Below are positions 34,599 through 47,800 of a stretch of 64,000 nucleotides of DNA, piece by piece (the stretch's first letter is position 1; each line of letters begins with the position of its first letter). Made by a program: the position numbers and the translations under genes. The stretch lies in assembly GCA_002839505.1 (NCBI GenBank), contig PGYE01000001.1, positions 356,459 through 420,458 of the forward strand. Reading direction: 5' to 3'. The notes beneath the pieces are model-generated. The model saw only the letters and a list, made by a program, of their open reading frames with translations, was not told the DNA's origin and did no database searches. The stretch is from Candidatus Peregrinibacteria bacterium HGW-Peregrinibacteria-1. GTDB taxonomy: Bacteria; Patescibacteriota; Gracilibacteria; UBA1369; LOWO2-01-FULL-3.

Positions 34599-35732
34599 CT
34601 ACTGGCGAATTACGCACTGTTTATTATTGATAGACTGACTACAATTAACCATTCTACCGATAGAAGTCACGCCGTTATTAATGGCTGTGTTTAAGTCTTT
34701 AAGCGTGCCAGTAAAGATTTTCACCGCCTCATCCCCAGTATTCTTGTAATGCCCCTCAAACTGCCCCCTTAATTGCAACTCTTTGGCTTCAATATCAATA
34801 AGACTTTTTTCTCGCACCAGCTGTCCTATGACATCTGTTTGCTGAATTATTGTAGTCTCCGGTCTGTAATTTGCCAAAAAATCCCAAATTTCATGAACGC
34901 CTCGTTCCGGAGTGAGATTGTTAATCTTCATATCGATCACACCGCCGAAAAAATCAAGAAAGGTATTCTTCGGGAAGTCCTCCAGCGCACCCTTAAGCTT
35001 TTCTGCTCTTCCGACAACTCCTCTCTCAAAATCCTCAGCTGCACTCTTTATTCCACCGATGTTATCAAGAAATTGTTCCCACCTATCCTCTACGGCCTCA
35101 AAAGAAGAACTCTCACAGATGAAATAAGAAAATTTACGAGTTTTATACTTGCTTTCAATTTCTCTAAAGAAAGCTGAAAACTCCACTTCATCCATTACAT
35201 CGTCATCAAAAAAACGCTCATAGATTTCTTTGTACATTGCGTCACTGGATTCAAAATAAGCAGTTTCATTGTCTTCCATATCGGTAAGACTCCGCTGAAA
35301 AGAGGTGTCTCCAACAGATTTAGTTATATGTCTGACATAATAGATCTCCATGCCATATTTGAGATGAGCCTTTTTCAGTGAAGGAATCTGGTCCAAATTA
35401 CAGGTCAAAAACGCCTCCCTAATCCTCGAACGAACCTTATCTCGTTGCTGTCTCAAACTGGTAATATCCCCCGACTGACAATTATTCCGAGCCACCAGGT
35501 CAATTATCGGCTGCATTGTTCCCTCATCAAAACCATCCGCAATAATTATTGAGTTCAAAAATATCCCCAGCTCTAGATCTCCTTTCGCCAGACAGGCACC
35601 CACACTCATCTCCTCGCTATTAATATATTGATTCAACAGCTCATCCTCAATATCCGGACTTACTGCAAAAGAGGGGACTACAAAACCGATAATTCCCATC
35701 AAGACACTAAGTTTTTTTATCAATTTCAACAT
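34599..35732 (-). CDS. Exported protein of unknown function
   Basis: A 377-residue protein with a clear N-terminal signal sequence (LIKKLSVLMGIIGFVVPSFAVS; likely cleavage near residue 24). The mature part is helical, acidic and has a handful of scattered cysteines. No known domain was recognised. It is the last of four cotranscribed genes for exported proteins (38737 to 34599), with a gap of 4 bases from the preceding one and the terminator at 34547-34572 just beyond. The four are directly downstream of the giant surface protein gene and may help display or anchor it; this is positional inference. Confidence 0.8.
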   Translation of the reverse strand: MLKLIKKLSVLMGIIGFVVPSFAVSPDIEDELLNQYINSEEMSVGACLAKGDLELGIFLNSIIIADGFDEGTMQPIIDLVARNNCQSGDITSLRQQRDKVRSRIREAFLTCNLDQIPSLKKAHLKYGMEIYYVRHITKSVGDTSFQRSLTDMEDNETAYFESSDAMYKEIYERFFDDDVMDEVEFSAFFREIESKYKTRKFSYFICESSSFEAVEDRWEQFLDNIGGIKSAAEDFERGVVGRAEKLKGALEDFPKNTFLDFFGGVIDMKINNLTPERGVHEIWDFLANYRPETTIIQQTDVIGQLVREKSLIDIEAKELQLRGQFEGHYKNTGDEAVKIFTGTLKDLNTAINNGVTSIGRMVNCSQSINNKQCVIRQ

Positions 35733-35736
35733 CCTA

Positions 35737-37455
35737 TTAATTTATATAATCTTTATTTTGCACAGCGGAACAAATATCTCCAATCTCATTAAAAACCGCA
35801 TTATAACCTTCAAAATAAGCCGTCATTTGACGCAACTGATCCGCAAGAGTCTTCGCATAAACATTAAGATTTAAAGCATCATCTGCCACTGCAATGGTAT
35901 CTAATTCTTTTTGCGCACTTGCCTTGATGATATCAGATTCTCGTTTTGCTGAAGCCCATAAATCCGACTGTTGATTATTATTAACCGCATCAAAAGTCGT
36001 ACTGGAAACGGCAATTTGTTTATCAAGACCTAAGTCGCTCCATAAAACTGGTTTGTATGTATCTGTAAAAAGCTTAAACTCTTCAAAAATATTGCGATCA
36101 AAAATCAAATCGTCATTAAATTGAGTTGGTACTGGCGTCGCTACAGTAATGAAATTCATATCTACTACCGGAGTTGAGAATGCTGTCTTACATTTTGCAC
36201 TTTCCCCCCAGTTACCGGTTACTTTATTTGGTATCAATGAATGACTCAATACTTGATCCATAGCAGCATTTATCTCCTTGATATTACAAAGAACACAGCC
36301 TCGATCCACATCAGCAAATAGGCTCATGGTATCTTTAACTGTCGTTGTACTAAGACACAATGCCACATGGGCCGAGAATAAATCTCCACTGTCCGCAGCT
36401 CCCACAAATGCCGATTGATCCAAGCTGGAATTTGCTACACTGCCCAAGCTACTGAATCCACTTTCTCCAAATGTACTGTAATTTCCCGTATTACTCAAAA
36501 TGCCAGGGCACCATTCTTTGCTCCAATCATCAGCCTTCGCCGGGACAAGTTCGCCTTCAGTATCAAAAACATCCGGTATCCCTAAATCCATACCACCAAA
36601 TGATCCACTACCAGTATAGATCCCAAAATCTACATCAAAATCACCTAGATCAATTGGATCGGTTGAGAGATCGATAGCATTATCATCAGCTGGCAATTCA
36701 CAAAAATCTATTTCAAGAAGCTCGACATCAACAGTCGTATCCCCGATTACGCTGGTAATTACTCCGTCATTTATCGAACTATTAACACCAAGTCCCATAT
36801 CAGAACCATTAAAGGCATCTTCAAATCCGAATCGATCATCATCCTCCTGCTCGGAACTTCCCTCAGGCAAAGTGAAACTTGAATTATAAACCGTCCGCTC
36901 ACTAACCTCTTCGAAAAGCACCTCCTCAATACGCTCCAGGTCCCAAATAAGATCAAAACCGCTATCCTGCAAATCACCATTTGCAAACAACTCTCCCGGC
37001 ATAATACTCAACTCAATATCAGATCGAACCTCATATAAATCATACAAGAAATCATACTGTTCCTTAAAATCCGCTAAAGCAGCTAACGCATCAGCCTGAG
37101 TGAAATTAGTCCTATCACCATTTTTAGCAAACAAAGGAATTAAACTACCTTCCCTCAAAGCCACGACCTCACTTGTTGTAAAACCAAAACTTTTCGCCAT
37201 ATCGCTCACGGCTCTTTGCTCCGGGACATCTTGCTTTTTACTTTTTACTAATAAATACAAATCTTGCCCCTGAGCACCTCCACCAAAAACATCAGCCCAA
37301 TTCAAGCCCTTACCGCTCTGAAAAACTGGAGTGTTCCCATAGGCAGTATTAACAAAATGAAAAATACCGAGACAAATCAATCCTCCAAGAATACCAACAA
37401 CAACTTGTCTTAGAACTCCACCTTCAACTTTATTTTGCTGCTTTTTTAACGACAT
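35737..37455 (-). CDS. Membrane-anchored exported protein of unknown function
   Basis: A 572-residue protein. Basic start MSLKKQQNKVEGG leads to one hydrophobic helix (about residues 16-33), then a large exported part. The middle is acidic and rich in Asp, Ser and Gly (around residues 190-330); a CVLC pair is near residue 390 and the C-terminal third is helical. No family recognised. The start overlaps the end of the previous gene by 10 bases, a sign of translational coupling, and it is followed by the 377-residue gene after 4 bases. Confidence 0.8.
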   Translation of the reverse strand: MSLKKQQNKVEGGVLRQVVVGILGGLICLGIFHFVNTAYGNTPVFQSGKGLNWADVFGGGAQGQDLYLLVKSKKQDVPEQRAVSDMAKSFGFTTSEVVALREGSLIPLFAKNGDRTNFTQADALAALADFKEQYDFLYDLYEVRSDIELSIMPGELFANGDLQDSGFDLIWDLERIEEVLFEEVSERTVYNSSFTLPEGSSEQEDDDRFGFEDAFNGSDMGLGVNSSINDGVITSVIGDTTVDVELLEIDFCELPADDNAIDLSTDPIDLGDFDVDFGIYTGSGSFGGMDLGIPDVFDTEGELVPAKADDWSKEWCPGILSNTGNYSTFGESGFSSLGSVANSSLDQSAFVGAADSGDLFSAHVALCLSTTTVKDTMSLFADVDRGCVLCNIKEINAAMDQVLSHSLIPNKVTGNWGESAKCKTAFSTPVVDMNFITVATPVPTQFNDDLIFDRNIFEEFKLFTDTYKPVLWSDLGLDKQIAVSSTTFDAVNNNQQSDLWASAKRESDIIKASAQKELDTIAVADDALNLNVYAKTLADQLRQMTAYFEGYNAVFNEIGDICSAVQNKDYIN

Positions 37456-38114
37456 TCGAGTGTTGTTGTGTTAATAAATTTTCCCGGGAAACGATTTACC
37501 TCAAACTGCAAATCTCTCAGTTTACGACGATAAGCAATAAGATTTTCCAAAACTTCTTGATACTGAATATGCATTGGATAAGCCATTCGGAACTCATTGT
37601 AGGCCGCCATTGTTGCCTCCATTATCTCTTCCGCCTCAATAATTTCCTGAGCTATTTCGTTATTTCGGCTTGTAGTGTCACCCATTAGTGACTGCACTGA
37701 TAAATCTTGAATTACAATCTCAGGATCAATATCAAGAGTCTCTTGTACTTGCGTCAGTGTCCTCACATAAGTCATATACACATCCAGTGCGCCCATCGAC
37801 ACACAGTAACTACTAACATTATCAGCCGTACACATACTTGCATCCGTTATGCCATTATTATTAACTGGGGTCGAAAATTCGGCCCTGTCATAAAACATCT
37901 CATCGTTTTCTACCATCTCCACCAACTTTTCCAATTTTTCATTGAAATACTTATTCATCTCATCATGATAATTGGCTCTCAAAGTATTAAAGCCGGCGTA
38001 TGGATCATTTATTTTTCCAAAATCCACCGCAAAAGCTGAAAGCGATACAAAAATAATCATTCCCGTCACTATTGAAATCCACCATGTCCCAATTGAATCT
38101 TTTAAAAAACGCAT
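37446..38114 (-). CDS. Membrane-anchored helical protein of unknown function
   Basis: A 222-residue protein with one N-terminal helix (WWISIVTGMIIFVSLSAFAV, about 13-32) and a long helical exported domain with coiled-coil-like heptads and two cysteines (CTADNVSSYC). The ATG at 38114 is chosen because it lies 2 bases after the upstream stop; the longer form from 38132 would overlap the previous gene by 16 bases. No family recognised. Confidence 0.75.
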   Translation of the reverse strand: MRFLKDSIGTWWISIVTGMIIFVSLSAFAVDFGKINDPYAGFNTLRANYHDEMNKYFNEKLEKLVEMVENDEMFYDRAEFSTPVNNNGITDASMCTADNVSSYCVSMGALDVYMTYVRTLTQVQETLDIDPEIVIQDLSVQSLMGDTTSRNNEIAQEIIEAEEIMEATMAAYNEFRMAYPMHIQYQEVLENLIAYRRKLRDLQFEVNRFPGKFINTTTLECR

Positions 38115-38116
38115 AT

Positions 38117-38737
38117 TTATTTTGTGAAACAACTTTTAATAAACCCCGGCAAACGATTCTTGAAACTCAAAAAATAACCTTTCATCTGTGCTATTTCCAA
38201 ATTCATCTCTCCCATTCTGCTATTTAACGCCTCATACTTCTCAACTAACGCCGAAGTCTTTTTCTGTGAACTATTCGCTTTTATATACGACACCATCTGT
38301 GCCTTTACCATATCCTGGTATGCTTTACTTAGACCAACACACTGCTGCAAACTGCTAAATTCCTCGTAAGACTGTAAAGCTTCTCCATTGAAACTCGGCT
38401 GAACTTCCATTAACAACACTACCTCATCAAGATACTGCTTGTACTGAACAAACCTCTTTAGCGCAATATCAACCAAGATACTATTAGCATTTTTACTTTG
38501 GAAATTTTCCTCCAAAAAACTCAAAAACTTCACCGTTGCAATGTCATATAAGGGCACTAAATCATTGATGCAATTAGTTAACTTCGAATTACCCAGCTGG
38601 TTAGTAAGAGTTGCTTCAATCTCGCTGAATTGACTCTGAGCTCGTTCATAGCTATTTGCAAACGACGACATTGTATTCATCGTCAATACAACAAAGACCA
38701 AACTCCAGGACAATAATTTTAATTTACACGCTTTCAT
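38117..38737 (-). CDS. Exported helical protein of unknown function
   Basis: A 206-residue protein with a standard signal peptide (LKLLSWSLVFVVLTMNTMSSFANS, likely cleavage after residue 27). The mature part is helical with coiled-coil-like stretches and three cysteines, and ends with a basic FIKSCFTK. No family recognised. It is the first gene of a four-gene operon with its own promoter at 38759-38787, independent of the giant gene upstream. Confidence 0.75.
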   Translation of the reverse strand: MKACKLKLLSWSLVFVVLTMNTMSSFANSYERAQSQFSEIEATLTNQLGNSKLTNCINDLVPLYDIATVKFLSFLEENFQSKNANSILVDIALKRFVQYKQYLDEVVLLMEVQPSFNGEALQSYEEFSSLQQCVGLSKAYQDMVKAQMVSYIKANSSQKKTSALVEKYEALNSRMGEMNLEIAQMKGYFLSFKNRLPGFIKSCFTK

Positions 38738-38758
38738 AAGGGTCAGTTAAATCCCCTA

Positions 38759-38787
38759 ATTATACCTTAAAAGCTGCCTAAAATCAA
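38759..38787 (-). promoter_or_regulatory. Promoter of the four-gene exported-protein operon
   Basis: On the minus strand TTGATT (38782-38787), 17-base spacer, TATAAT (38759-38764). Leader about 15 bases to the ATG at 38737. It lies in the short gap after the giant gene, so the operon does not depend on 13.6 kb of read-through. Confidence 0.8.
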
Positions 38788-38816
38788 TTTATTAGCCACG
38801 CTTAACACATCAATGA

Positions 38817-41800
38817 CTAGCGGCCAACACCGCTTTTTCTCAGGATTACACCGCTCTTGCTAAGAATCAAACCATAGACATTGTCACCTTGCCGGATATC
38901 CGCACTATAACTCCAAGTATTATTACATGGACATGTCAGACACTCCGCCGGAACAATGAACAGACCGATCTCACCAGGATTTGCCGGCATAAGCGGTACA
39001 TCCCTACCAGGTTCTACATCCGGCACAAGCGGATTTCCGCCATTTAGACATTCATCTAGATTACTGATACCATCACCATCTTCATCTCCAAGCGGATCAC
39101 TAATTCCATACTTCAACTTACAATAATTACTCATTCCATCCCCATCGTTAATATCGTGGCAGTTATAGATATCCAATACCCTCGTAGCCATAATCAACAT
39201 ACCACCGCGTGAAATTAACTCGTTTGGCCTTTGTCTCTCATTTGAAGTCAGCAAGAAATTACCCTTAGCCGTGACATTACTATAATCAGTTAAATCAACC
39301 GAAACCTCCATATAACCAAGATACCATGCCTCCACTTGAGCATTAACCGAGCGCATACCATCCAAAGAAATAATTCCCTGCATCTCCAACGCCTCCAAAA
39401 TAACCTTCGTCGCCTCAGCCCTACTAATTGTATCATTCGGTTTGAAAGGATTCAGGCCGCTCAAAGTATCAATTTCACCCGCATAACCATTTACCAATCC
39501 GCGCTTTGTCGCCTCCTTAATATATGGATAATACCAACTCAAATCATTGCTGAATGCGATATCGCTATATCCTTCCCCTGAAGCATAAGGTAAATAAGCA
39601 TCTTCTCCAGGAATAATACACAGCATCTCCAACAATATTTTCACAAACTCCGCCCTCGAGACATCCCTATTAGCATTAACAAAGAATTTATCTCCTACCT
39701 GCTCTCCCTCAAAAATACCCTTCCTGCTCAAATCTATGACAATACTCTTCAAACTCTCATCCAAATCCTCAAAATCATCATACTTTTCTTGATAATTAAA
39801 AGCCTGCTCTACAAGACTCTGAGTTGGTCGTTGTGGCGTTTTGTAAGGCACATCATCTCCTCCCACAAAACTGAAAACGCCACCCGTATCAATATAAATA
39901 TCCGCAATCAACTCATCCCCACGCATCATCTCGAGCACCAACGGATCATCTGTGAAATTATTATTTTTCACCTTCAAGCTCAATTCATTATTCACCAATA
40001 GCACATTGCCACCAGTATCAATATAAGACCATTTACCACCATCAGGCCCATTTAAGACCGCCCCTCCAGGATAACTAGCATTATCCGCGGGAATTTTCGT
40101 GAATACAAATCCATCCCCAACCTTTCTATCACTCACATTAACCCCCCTGAAACTGCTCAAATCACCCACAAATGCCACATTACTCCACAAGCTAACATCA
40201 GTATTCGCATCGGACACCAAATACATTGTTCCCAAAAGGGTATTATTTTCATAAATTTCAATATTCAATGGGCCATCGGGTAGAGTCGCCGCATTAACAA
40301 CCAACTCAATATCATTGCTCAAAGTATCAATCGCTCCGGTTCTTGGATTAACCCTCACAACCACTTCTCCCAAAATGTTTGTTACAGATATTAAATCACT
40401 CGTATCCAAATCCGTAACAGCAAAATTACCATTAGAATCTGTCCGATATCTTTCATCATTCCCAATAGAATCCGTAGTAACAAAATTACTTTCCACAATC
40501 GCCTTCAGTTCACCCCCCACTGACCGGTAAACTAAGCGATCACGAGCAAATGCCAGCGGGAAATCACCCAATGCAGGGACCAATCTTCCGGTGATGGCCG
40601 GATCACTATAATCAATACGATTCATCTCAATCTCTGGGACAAAGACTTGAACCGTAATCTCCTGTTTCGAACTGTTCCCCGACTGATCCACGACATGGAG
40701 CGTGAAATTCTTTCTTTCTAGCTCATCGAAAGGTCCAACTTTAAATAGGGGATTTGTCCGATCATTATCAGGAATTCCATCTCCATCCTCATCAAAATTA
40801 ACATTCAAATCACTCCAGATTTCCCTACCATCCTCATCAACCAAATAATAGCTCACCACCTCACCAGATGGATCCACCGCACCACTGGCATCAATCTCTC
40901 CCTCAGTAAATATCGGCAGCAATATGTTACTACTTTTCAGTGCCGGCAAAGGGGCATCTTTATCTGCACATTCACTCGGTGAAATCAAAATACTGGTCGT
41001 CGCATTACCCTGAACGCCATTAGTTATTGGCATCACTCTCGCATAATAACTTCCATTATCAATATTCAAAGAAACACTTGGCCTCTCAGAATTTGCCAAC
41101 ACCTTAACTCGCTCGGCATCAAAACCATCCGGCACATCCTCCACGCTGGCCACAACCACATAAAGATCTTCCAAATTATAATCTCCACTCAATGAATCTT
41201 TGATCCACAACTCATAGTAATCAACACCTTTGACCGCATCCCAACTCAGATCCACGCGTTCATGATTTTCATAAACCACCGCAAAATTATTGATCGAAGG
41301 TTCCCCCTTAGAAAAATCCGACACATTACCAGCAACCGCAACACTTCCTCTCTTCATATCCGGACTGTTTTTGTGGCTCTTCTTCAGATAAATATCTCCC
41401 CCCATAATCATTAACATATCCTCATCATCGTCATTATCCACATCTATAAACAGCGTCTTCAATCCACCATCCACCTCATCACCATAATTCAAGACACTCT
41501 CATTACTATTTCCAAAAGCAATATATAGACCCTTATTCCCACTTGAACTGTTAGAAACAGTATTATCAGTGGAAGCTTCGCCACCCGTACTTGTCGTTGC
41601 TGCTATCCAATTTTCACGCAATTTATCTCCTGCATCTTCAAGCTCAGAGCCCACATCATCACCCAAAAGTTTACCCCCAACCTCACTTATTTCCATTGAC
41701 CTTTCGCCAACATCATTCAATCCGACATTGGCCACAAGCGATTTTTCATCAGAATTATTGTCCACCAGAATTCGCCCAAAATCTTGAATCGAAGCACCAT

Positions 41801-44800
41801 TCAACATCAAATTCTCAGAATTCAAGTTTTTAGTATAGGCTATTAAGTTATCCCTAAGTTCCGCCATTTCTTTCAGCTCACCCTCATAATTAGTGTTCTC
41901 ACTTGCAATCCGATACTCTATTTCTTCCAAAGACCTCTGCAATATAGGATCATCGCTTGATAAATATCTTGATGTTCCCATCAGGTGATAACTTTCCGGA
42001 GTCGTAATCTCCACCGAATTTTCAACCACCAAATTACTAATGACATTGGAAATCAACACTGAATCCCTATAAACATTTTCCAACACCGTACCGGCAAGCA
42101 TCTTTTCGACATCCGCTGCGGATGTTATCGGATTCAATGCAGACAGCGCCTCTTCATTTTCAGGCAGAACCTCTGCTCCACCATCATCCGCCCCCCAAGA
42201 TCTAAACAGATCGATCAAATCAACATCAGTTTCCTGATTAATCTCATTCACCAAATCATATACAGTCTTATTCCACTCCTCTATACCCGCCCGCGCCGCC
42301 TCAAAAATAGCTGAAGTACTGATACCCAGATCCAGTTTTGCCTCAACTCTTATTTGTTTAACATAATCATATTCAATACCGGGCATCTCCACAGCAAGCC
42401 CCTTCAGTATCGAAGTCGCCGCCTTTATGTTCGGTTGTGTCAAAGTTTCAATCTCAGTCCCCAATGCTATCTCTGGCACCGGAATCATCCCTGTCTTCAA
42501 AAGACATAAGATTTTAAATATTGGTCCCAATGTTCCTGCAATATCACCCACAAACTCGGGCAGCTGTGGAATTTTTGGAGGTCTCGGTAAATCCGGCAAC
42601 TCCGGAATCGGCAATGGCGGTAAATCTGGCAGCTTTGGCATCGTGAATTCTGGAAAATCCGTGATCCAATCCGGGACCTCAAACCCTTCTAGCTCCAAAC
42701 TAATTCTCGTATCAAGCTCAGGTAATGAAAGTTGATGTTGTAAAATCAAGCTCGGTAAATCCGGAGACAGATTGATATCCGGTAAAGACGGCAACACAAT
42801 TGGTTCCGGTAAAAATACAATATCCGGCCATAATATCTCGGTACCCATCTTCACCTGCGAAATATCAAACACAATATCCGGCCACTTAGGGAATTGAATA
42901 ATTGGAGGTGTCGGAATAACCGCGAAAAATTCCATTAAGATGCCCAGTTTACTAAACCGATCATTTTTACACTCATCACAAGACTCTTGATAATCTACCA
43001 TTAGATTCAAAAGCACGCTCCAATCTGAAATAGTCTTGGTTACTTCAGTTGCAGCATCCAGCCAAGCTTCCACAGTCTTCTGCTGGCGGTTAATATAGCC
43101 ACCAGTCACCTCGGTAATCGTATCCAAATAAGAAATCAGTGCAGTTGCGTATTTTGTCTGAGCATGACGCAAATCCAAGATTTCATTTGGAAGTCTTGCC
43201 AAACTATCCAGCTTATCCATCAATAAATTCATCGATGCGATAAAGTCATTTATTTTCAATGTAAACCGATCACAAAGAACCTTCCGATGATCATTCTCAT
43301 CACACAACCAGAACTCCGGCAATTTAGCCAATTGAGCTTCTTGAGACTTAATCCACAACTCCACCTGTCTCTTATACTTCTCCACCTCCGCATAAGAAAT
43401 AGCAGGAATCTTCACCACAATCTCCTTACTTTTCAGATTAATCAGCGGCAAGCCGTTCAATGCCCGTAAAATATCATTCATACTTTGAAACATCGATACA
43501 TCGCCAATATTATCGCCAACGCGACTGAGATCTTTGGTGAAATCATCAATAACCCCGCCAAAATCAGGATAAATAAAATAGAAATCTGGCAGATCTAAAA
43601 GCTTATTGAATATTTCTTCAGTTTGCGCGTCATACCAATCCACCAAGAATGATGGGAATCCTGGCACTTTCACATTCACACTTCCACCTCCACTAACCGG
43701 CACCGCCGGATCACTAAATGTTCCGCCACCATTAATAACGGTATTATCGACACTACCACTACCCCCATTTCCATCGGACACAATCGTGGTCAAACCACTG
43801 TCAGGATCGGCATTTACATTTGTCGCATTGGCAATCTCACCACTAATATCCTCCAAAAAGTTAGGACACTCTCCAAAAACCGACGGCGGAATTGCAAATG
43901 CATAGCACACCCCTCCCACCGGAGTCGGAGCACCAGTACAAATAGCCGTACCAAGTCCCATACTCAAAGTCGGACTAACATAAAACCGCACCGATGAAAC
44001 CTGATTTGAAGGGTAGAAGAAAGAAAATCCTAAGAGAGTAGGTGTACCCAAAGCAAACACCGCCACCCCCGGTGTCTCACCATCCGGAACAAAAAAGGCT
44101 TTGTTAAAAGGTAATGGCGAACATCCGCCACCCGAACATCTAAAGCTGGCCGCCATACCCTCAACATCATTGGCCAGTCCAGCCGCAAAACTTTCCGAAT
44201 TTCCGACTGGACCATTGCTCCAACTATCAGGGCACCCATCATTATCCAAATCCTCAAACATATTGTCATAAAGGCCACCCGTCACGGCTTGCAAATCACT
44301 AATTACATCCGGTGAAAGGCCACTATCTCCATTTAAATCATTCTCATAACTATCCTGAATAGATTGATATTCATCCAATTCACTATCTGCGAGTAACACA
44401 CTTTCCTTAGCAACTTCTTGCAATTGATAGAGCACTTCACCGCGTTCATTAAGCCCCGCATCCGACATCAGATAATACAAAGCTCCCGTCGGATTAAGGC
44501 TTGGCCTAACCCTTATATCCAGATAAAAATCATTTGCTCCCACTCTGCTACCATTATTTTTCACAAAATCTCTTCCCAAATCAAAACTAACCGCCGGAAT
44601 ACTTCTCACCACCATATCAAAGCTAATCGTTCTTTTTCCACCTGACGGGACACTAATATTAGTAATCACCGCGCTCCTCAACCCGAGGCCAGTAGCTTCA
44701 AAAGTAAGATCATCATTACATCCAACATCCAAGCACTTCAGACTATCAGGTTTGATCTCCATACTTGCCGGAATCAAGTCCGACAACACCATATTATTTA

Positions 44801-47800
44801 TCGCCGGCCCACTATTCGCCAAAGTTATTAAATAACGAATCGTATCACCAACCGCCACACTTCCACCATTAACATCATTTACCGACTTCTTGGAATTTAA
44901 CCCCAAACGGCCATCAGCAGGCAAATTAACGAAAGATTCATTATTACGGATTCCCTGATTATTTAGAATCCCAATCTCCAGACTCGTCGCACCTTCAGGC
45001 ACACTAACTCCCGGATAAAACACAAACAAACTACTCTTCGCCTCCACCTGATTATCGATTTGATAACCGAAATTAAAACTACCGCCATGATTTTCACTCA
45101 ACCCCAGACAACGGTTACCGGATTTTTGATTATAGAAAATTCGTACATTCGCCGCCTCATCAGCCACCACCAGATCCTGACATTGATCATTATTCAAATC
45201 AGCCACCTTAAGCTCCGTCACCTTACCGCTAACCGCTGGCTCAAAATTCGATCTTACAAAGACACCATTACTATTTTCAAACAAAGATAAACACTTATCA
45301 CCAACAGTACATTCCTCCTCCGTACTCACCAAAAGATCATCAAAACCATTACCATTAAAATCTCCCGTCACAGCGCTTCTTATTCCTCCCACAGCTCTCA
45401 ATATATTTCCCCGATCTTTAAATCCTCGATTACCACCTTTATTTTCCAAAAGCCCAATATTACCATTTTCATAAATCACCAAAGCATCCATCAAATCATC
45501 GCCGTTATAATTGAACTCCAAAAGCTCCAACGGCTTACTATTACCAGTCGCAACCAACTTACCTACATCTCTACCAATTCCCGACAAATCACCGTGCAAA
45601 TCCGTATCTTCCTCAACCTTTAATCGTATATTAGGATCACCGTAAACTATTCCCACCTCCGAAGCATAAAACTGATTCGATTCACCGACGGTATTTCCTG
45701 CGGCAAAAAGCAACATATGCTTATTGTCCCCCTGGAATCCTGCTCCACTATTATTACTAGCATCATCTGGAGAATCATACCCCAACCCCGGCATCTGATC
45801 CGCCGAAATACTTCTACTATTATCAACAATTGTCACCCCTTTCGGATTCTTAGTCGAATTCCCCGAGAAGGTAACCTTGGTATCTAAATTCAAAGCGTCT
45901 GATCTCACAAAATAAACTCCCGCCCCGTTAATGTTAGCTAAATCATCCACCACCTTCACACCCTGATAACTCTCCACAAACTGCAACTTACCGACCAATC
46001 CACCATTATGGAAGAACCCCAAATTGAACCGACCATCATCATTTAACCAACTCACAGTCAGCTTGCTGTTACCAATTTCAATTCGTCCAAAAGCATCAAC
46101 CCTAATCAACAACTCGTCACCATTTTTTAAACTCATATTATTACCCTCCACTATCCAATCCAAAGCCGAATCATCCGTCAGCATATCAAAAACCACAAAA
46201 GAAATATCTCGCTCCGCCAAAATATCATCTACTTCTTCCATCGACTCCACCAAAGCACCACCATTCAAATCACTGACAAAAGTAAACTCCCCAATCTCAC
46301 CACCACCGGCAGAAGCACTCATTAATTTAACTCGGTGATGTCCAAACGATGAATTACTGATAATTGTCTCAGCTACAAGCCCCGATTCGATTAACTCTAA
46401 ATAACCATTCCCATCAAGGAACAGTAAATTTTTGGCCCCATCATTTCTCTCCATTACACTGCTAACCGCCTGCACTTGACCACCGTCAGCAAATAGCATC
46501 TGTTGCGCCAGATTATTTTTGACTCCAAAACTTCCCCAATCAGAACCCAACAATGAAGTATAAAGCACCCGAGGTACTATACTTCCCATCTCACTCGCAC
46601 TGATTTTATTAACAACATTTAAACTGTATGTTTCTTCAAATTGTCCAGACTGAGCTCTAACAACAACACTACCAGAGCGATCCAGACCTCTCACCCCCAC
46701 CATTGCCTTACCATTAATCATCGTCACCCTACCATCACCTACAATTCCTAAGATTTCAGTATTATTCACACTAAATTCCACAATCCCACTACCATCACCA
46801 ATAAAATTATCATTTTTATCAACCATAACGACCTCCAACATCGCCTCCCTTCCAGACTCCAAAGTCACTGGACCACTAATATTAATAGCAGCAGGAGCTC
46901 CGGCCTTAATATCGATTCTAACCCGATCTCTCACGAAACCTGGTACATTGACCTCAATTTCCGCCATACCGCTCTTTAAACCAGCTTCAAACACTAAATT
47001 AATAGGGTTCAACTGCCCATTCACCATACGCGTTGGCACATTCCCCAAGAAACCACCCAACTCCGGATTTTTAACCTTAAATTCAATATTTCCGACATAA
47101 CTATCTACCACATTACCTTGATGAAGCATCTTCACCCCGATTTGCAGACGATCGCCACCTTCCGAATTAAGATATTCCTTACTAAGATCAAAACTAAGGT
47201 CCACCTTATTCACCAAATCAAAACTCTTCGCCACACCAACAGCCTGACTTAAATTAATCGTACTCCAGTTATTATTTGCTCTCACAAGCTGCTCCTCTAA
47301 CTCATAATCCAATAAAATCGCCGTCACACTACCAACACCCACCGTCAAACCACTTACAATAGTCGCCCCACCACGCCCCTCGTTAATATTTATCTGAGTA
47401 CCAATTAGAGATGGATTCAAATCATCACTATCCTTAAATCTCACCAAATCATTTGTAAACAACGACAGCTTGCCAAAATAATTGTTGGCAACATTCCCAT
47501 ATCTATCCTCAACCACAAATTGTAACTTAGTCTCAGAAAGACCATTAGCAACCAACAAATCAGAACTACTAACTACCCTCACACGAGACGCCTCATTCGC
47601 AAAAACTCCAAAAGTCTTCCCCAGCTCCGCATACCCCAAATTCACCGTTCCGTTCGTATTTAATACTTTGAATTTCAAATTTACATTACCAGCTACCGTT
47701 CCTGCACTAGCTCTAAATACAGCCCTTCCATTATTGATAGCAACAATACTTTGATCAAATATCACACCATTATCTCTATCTGAAACCACCTCTACAAAAC

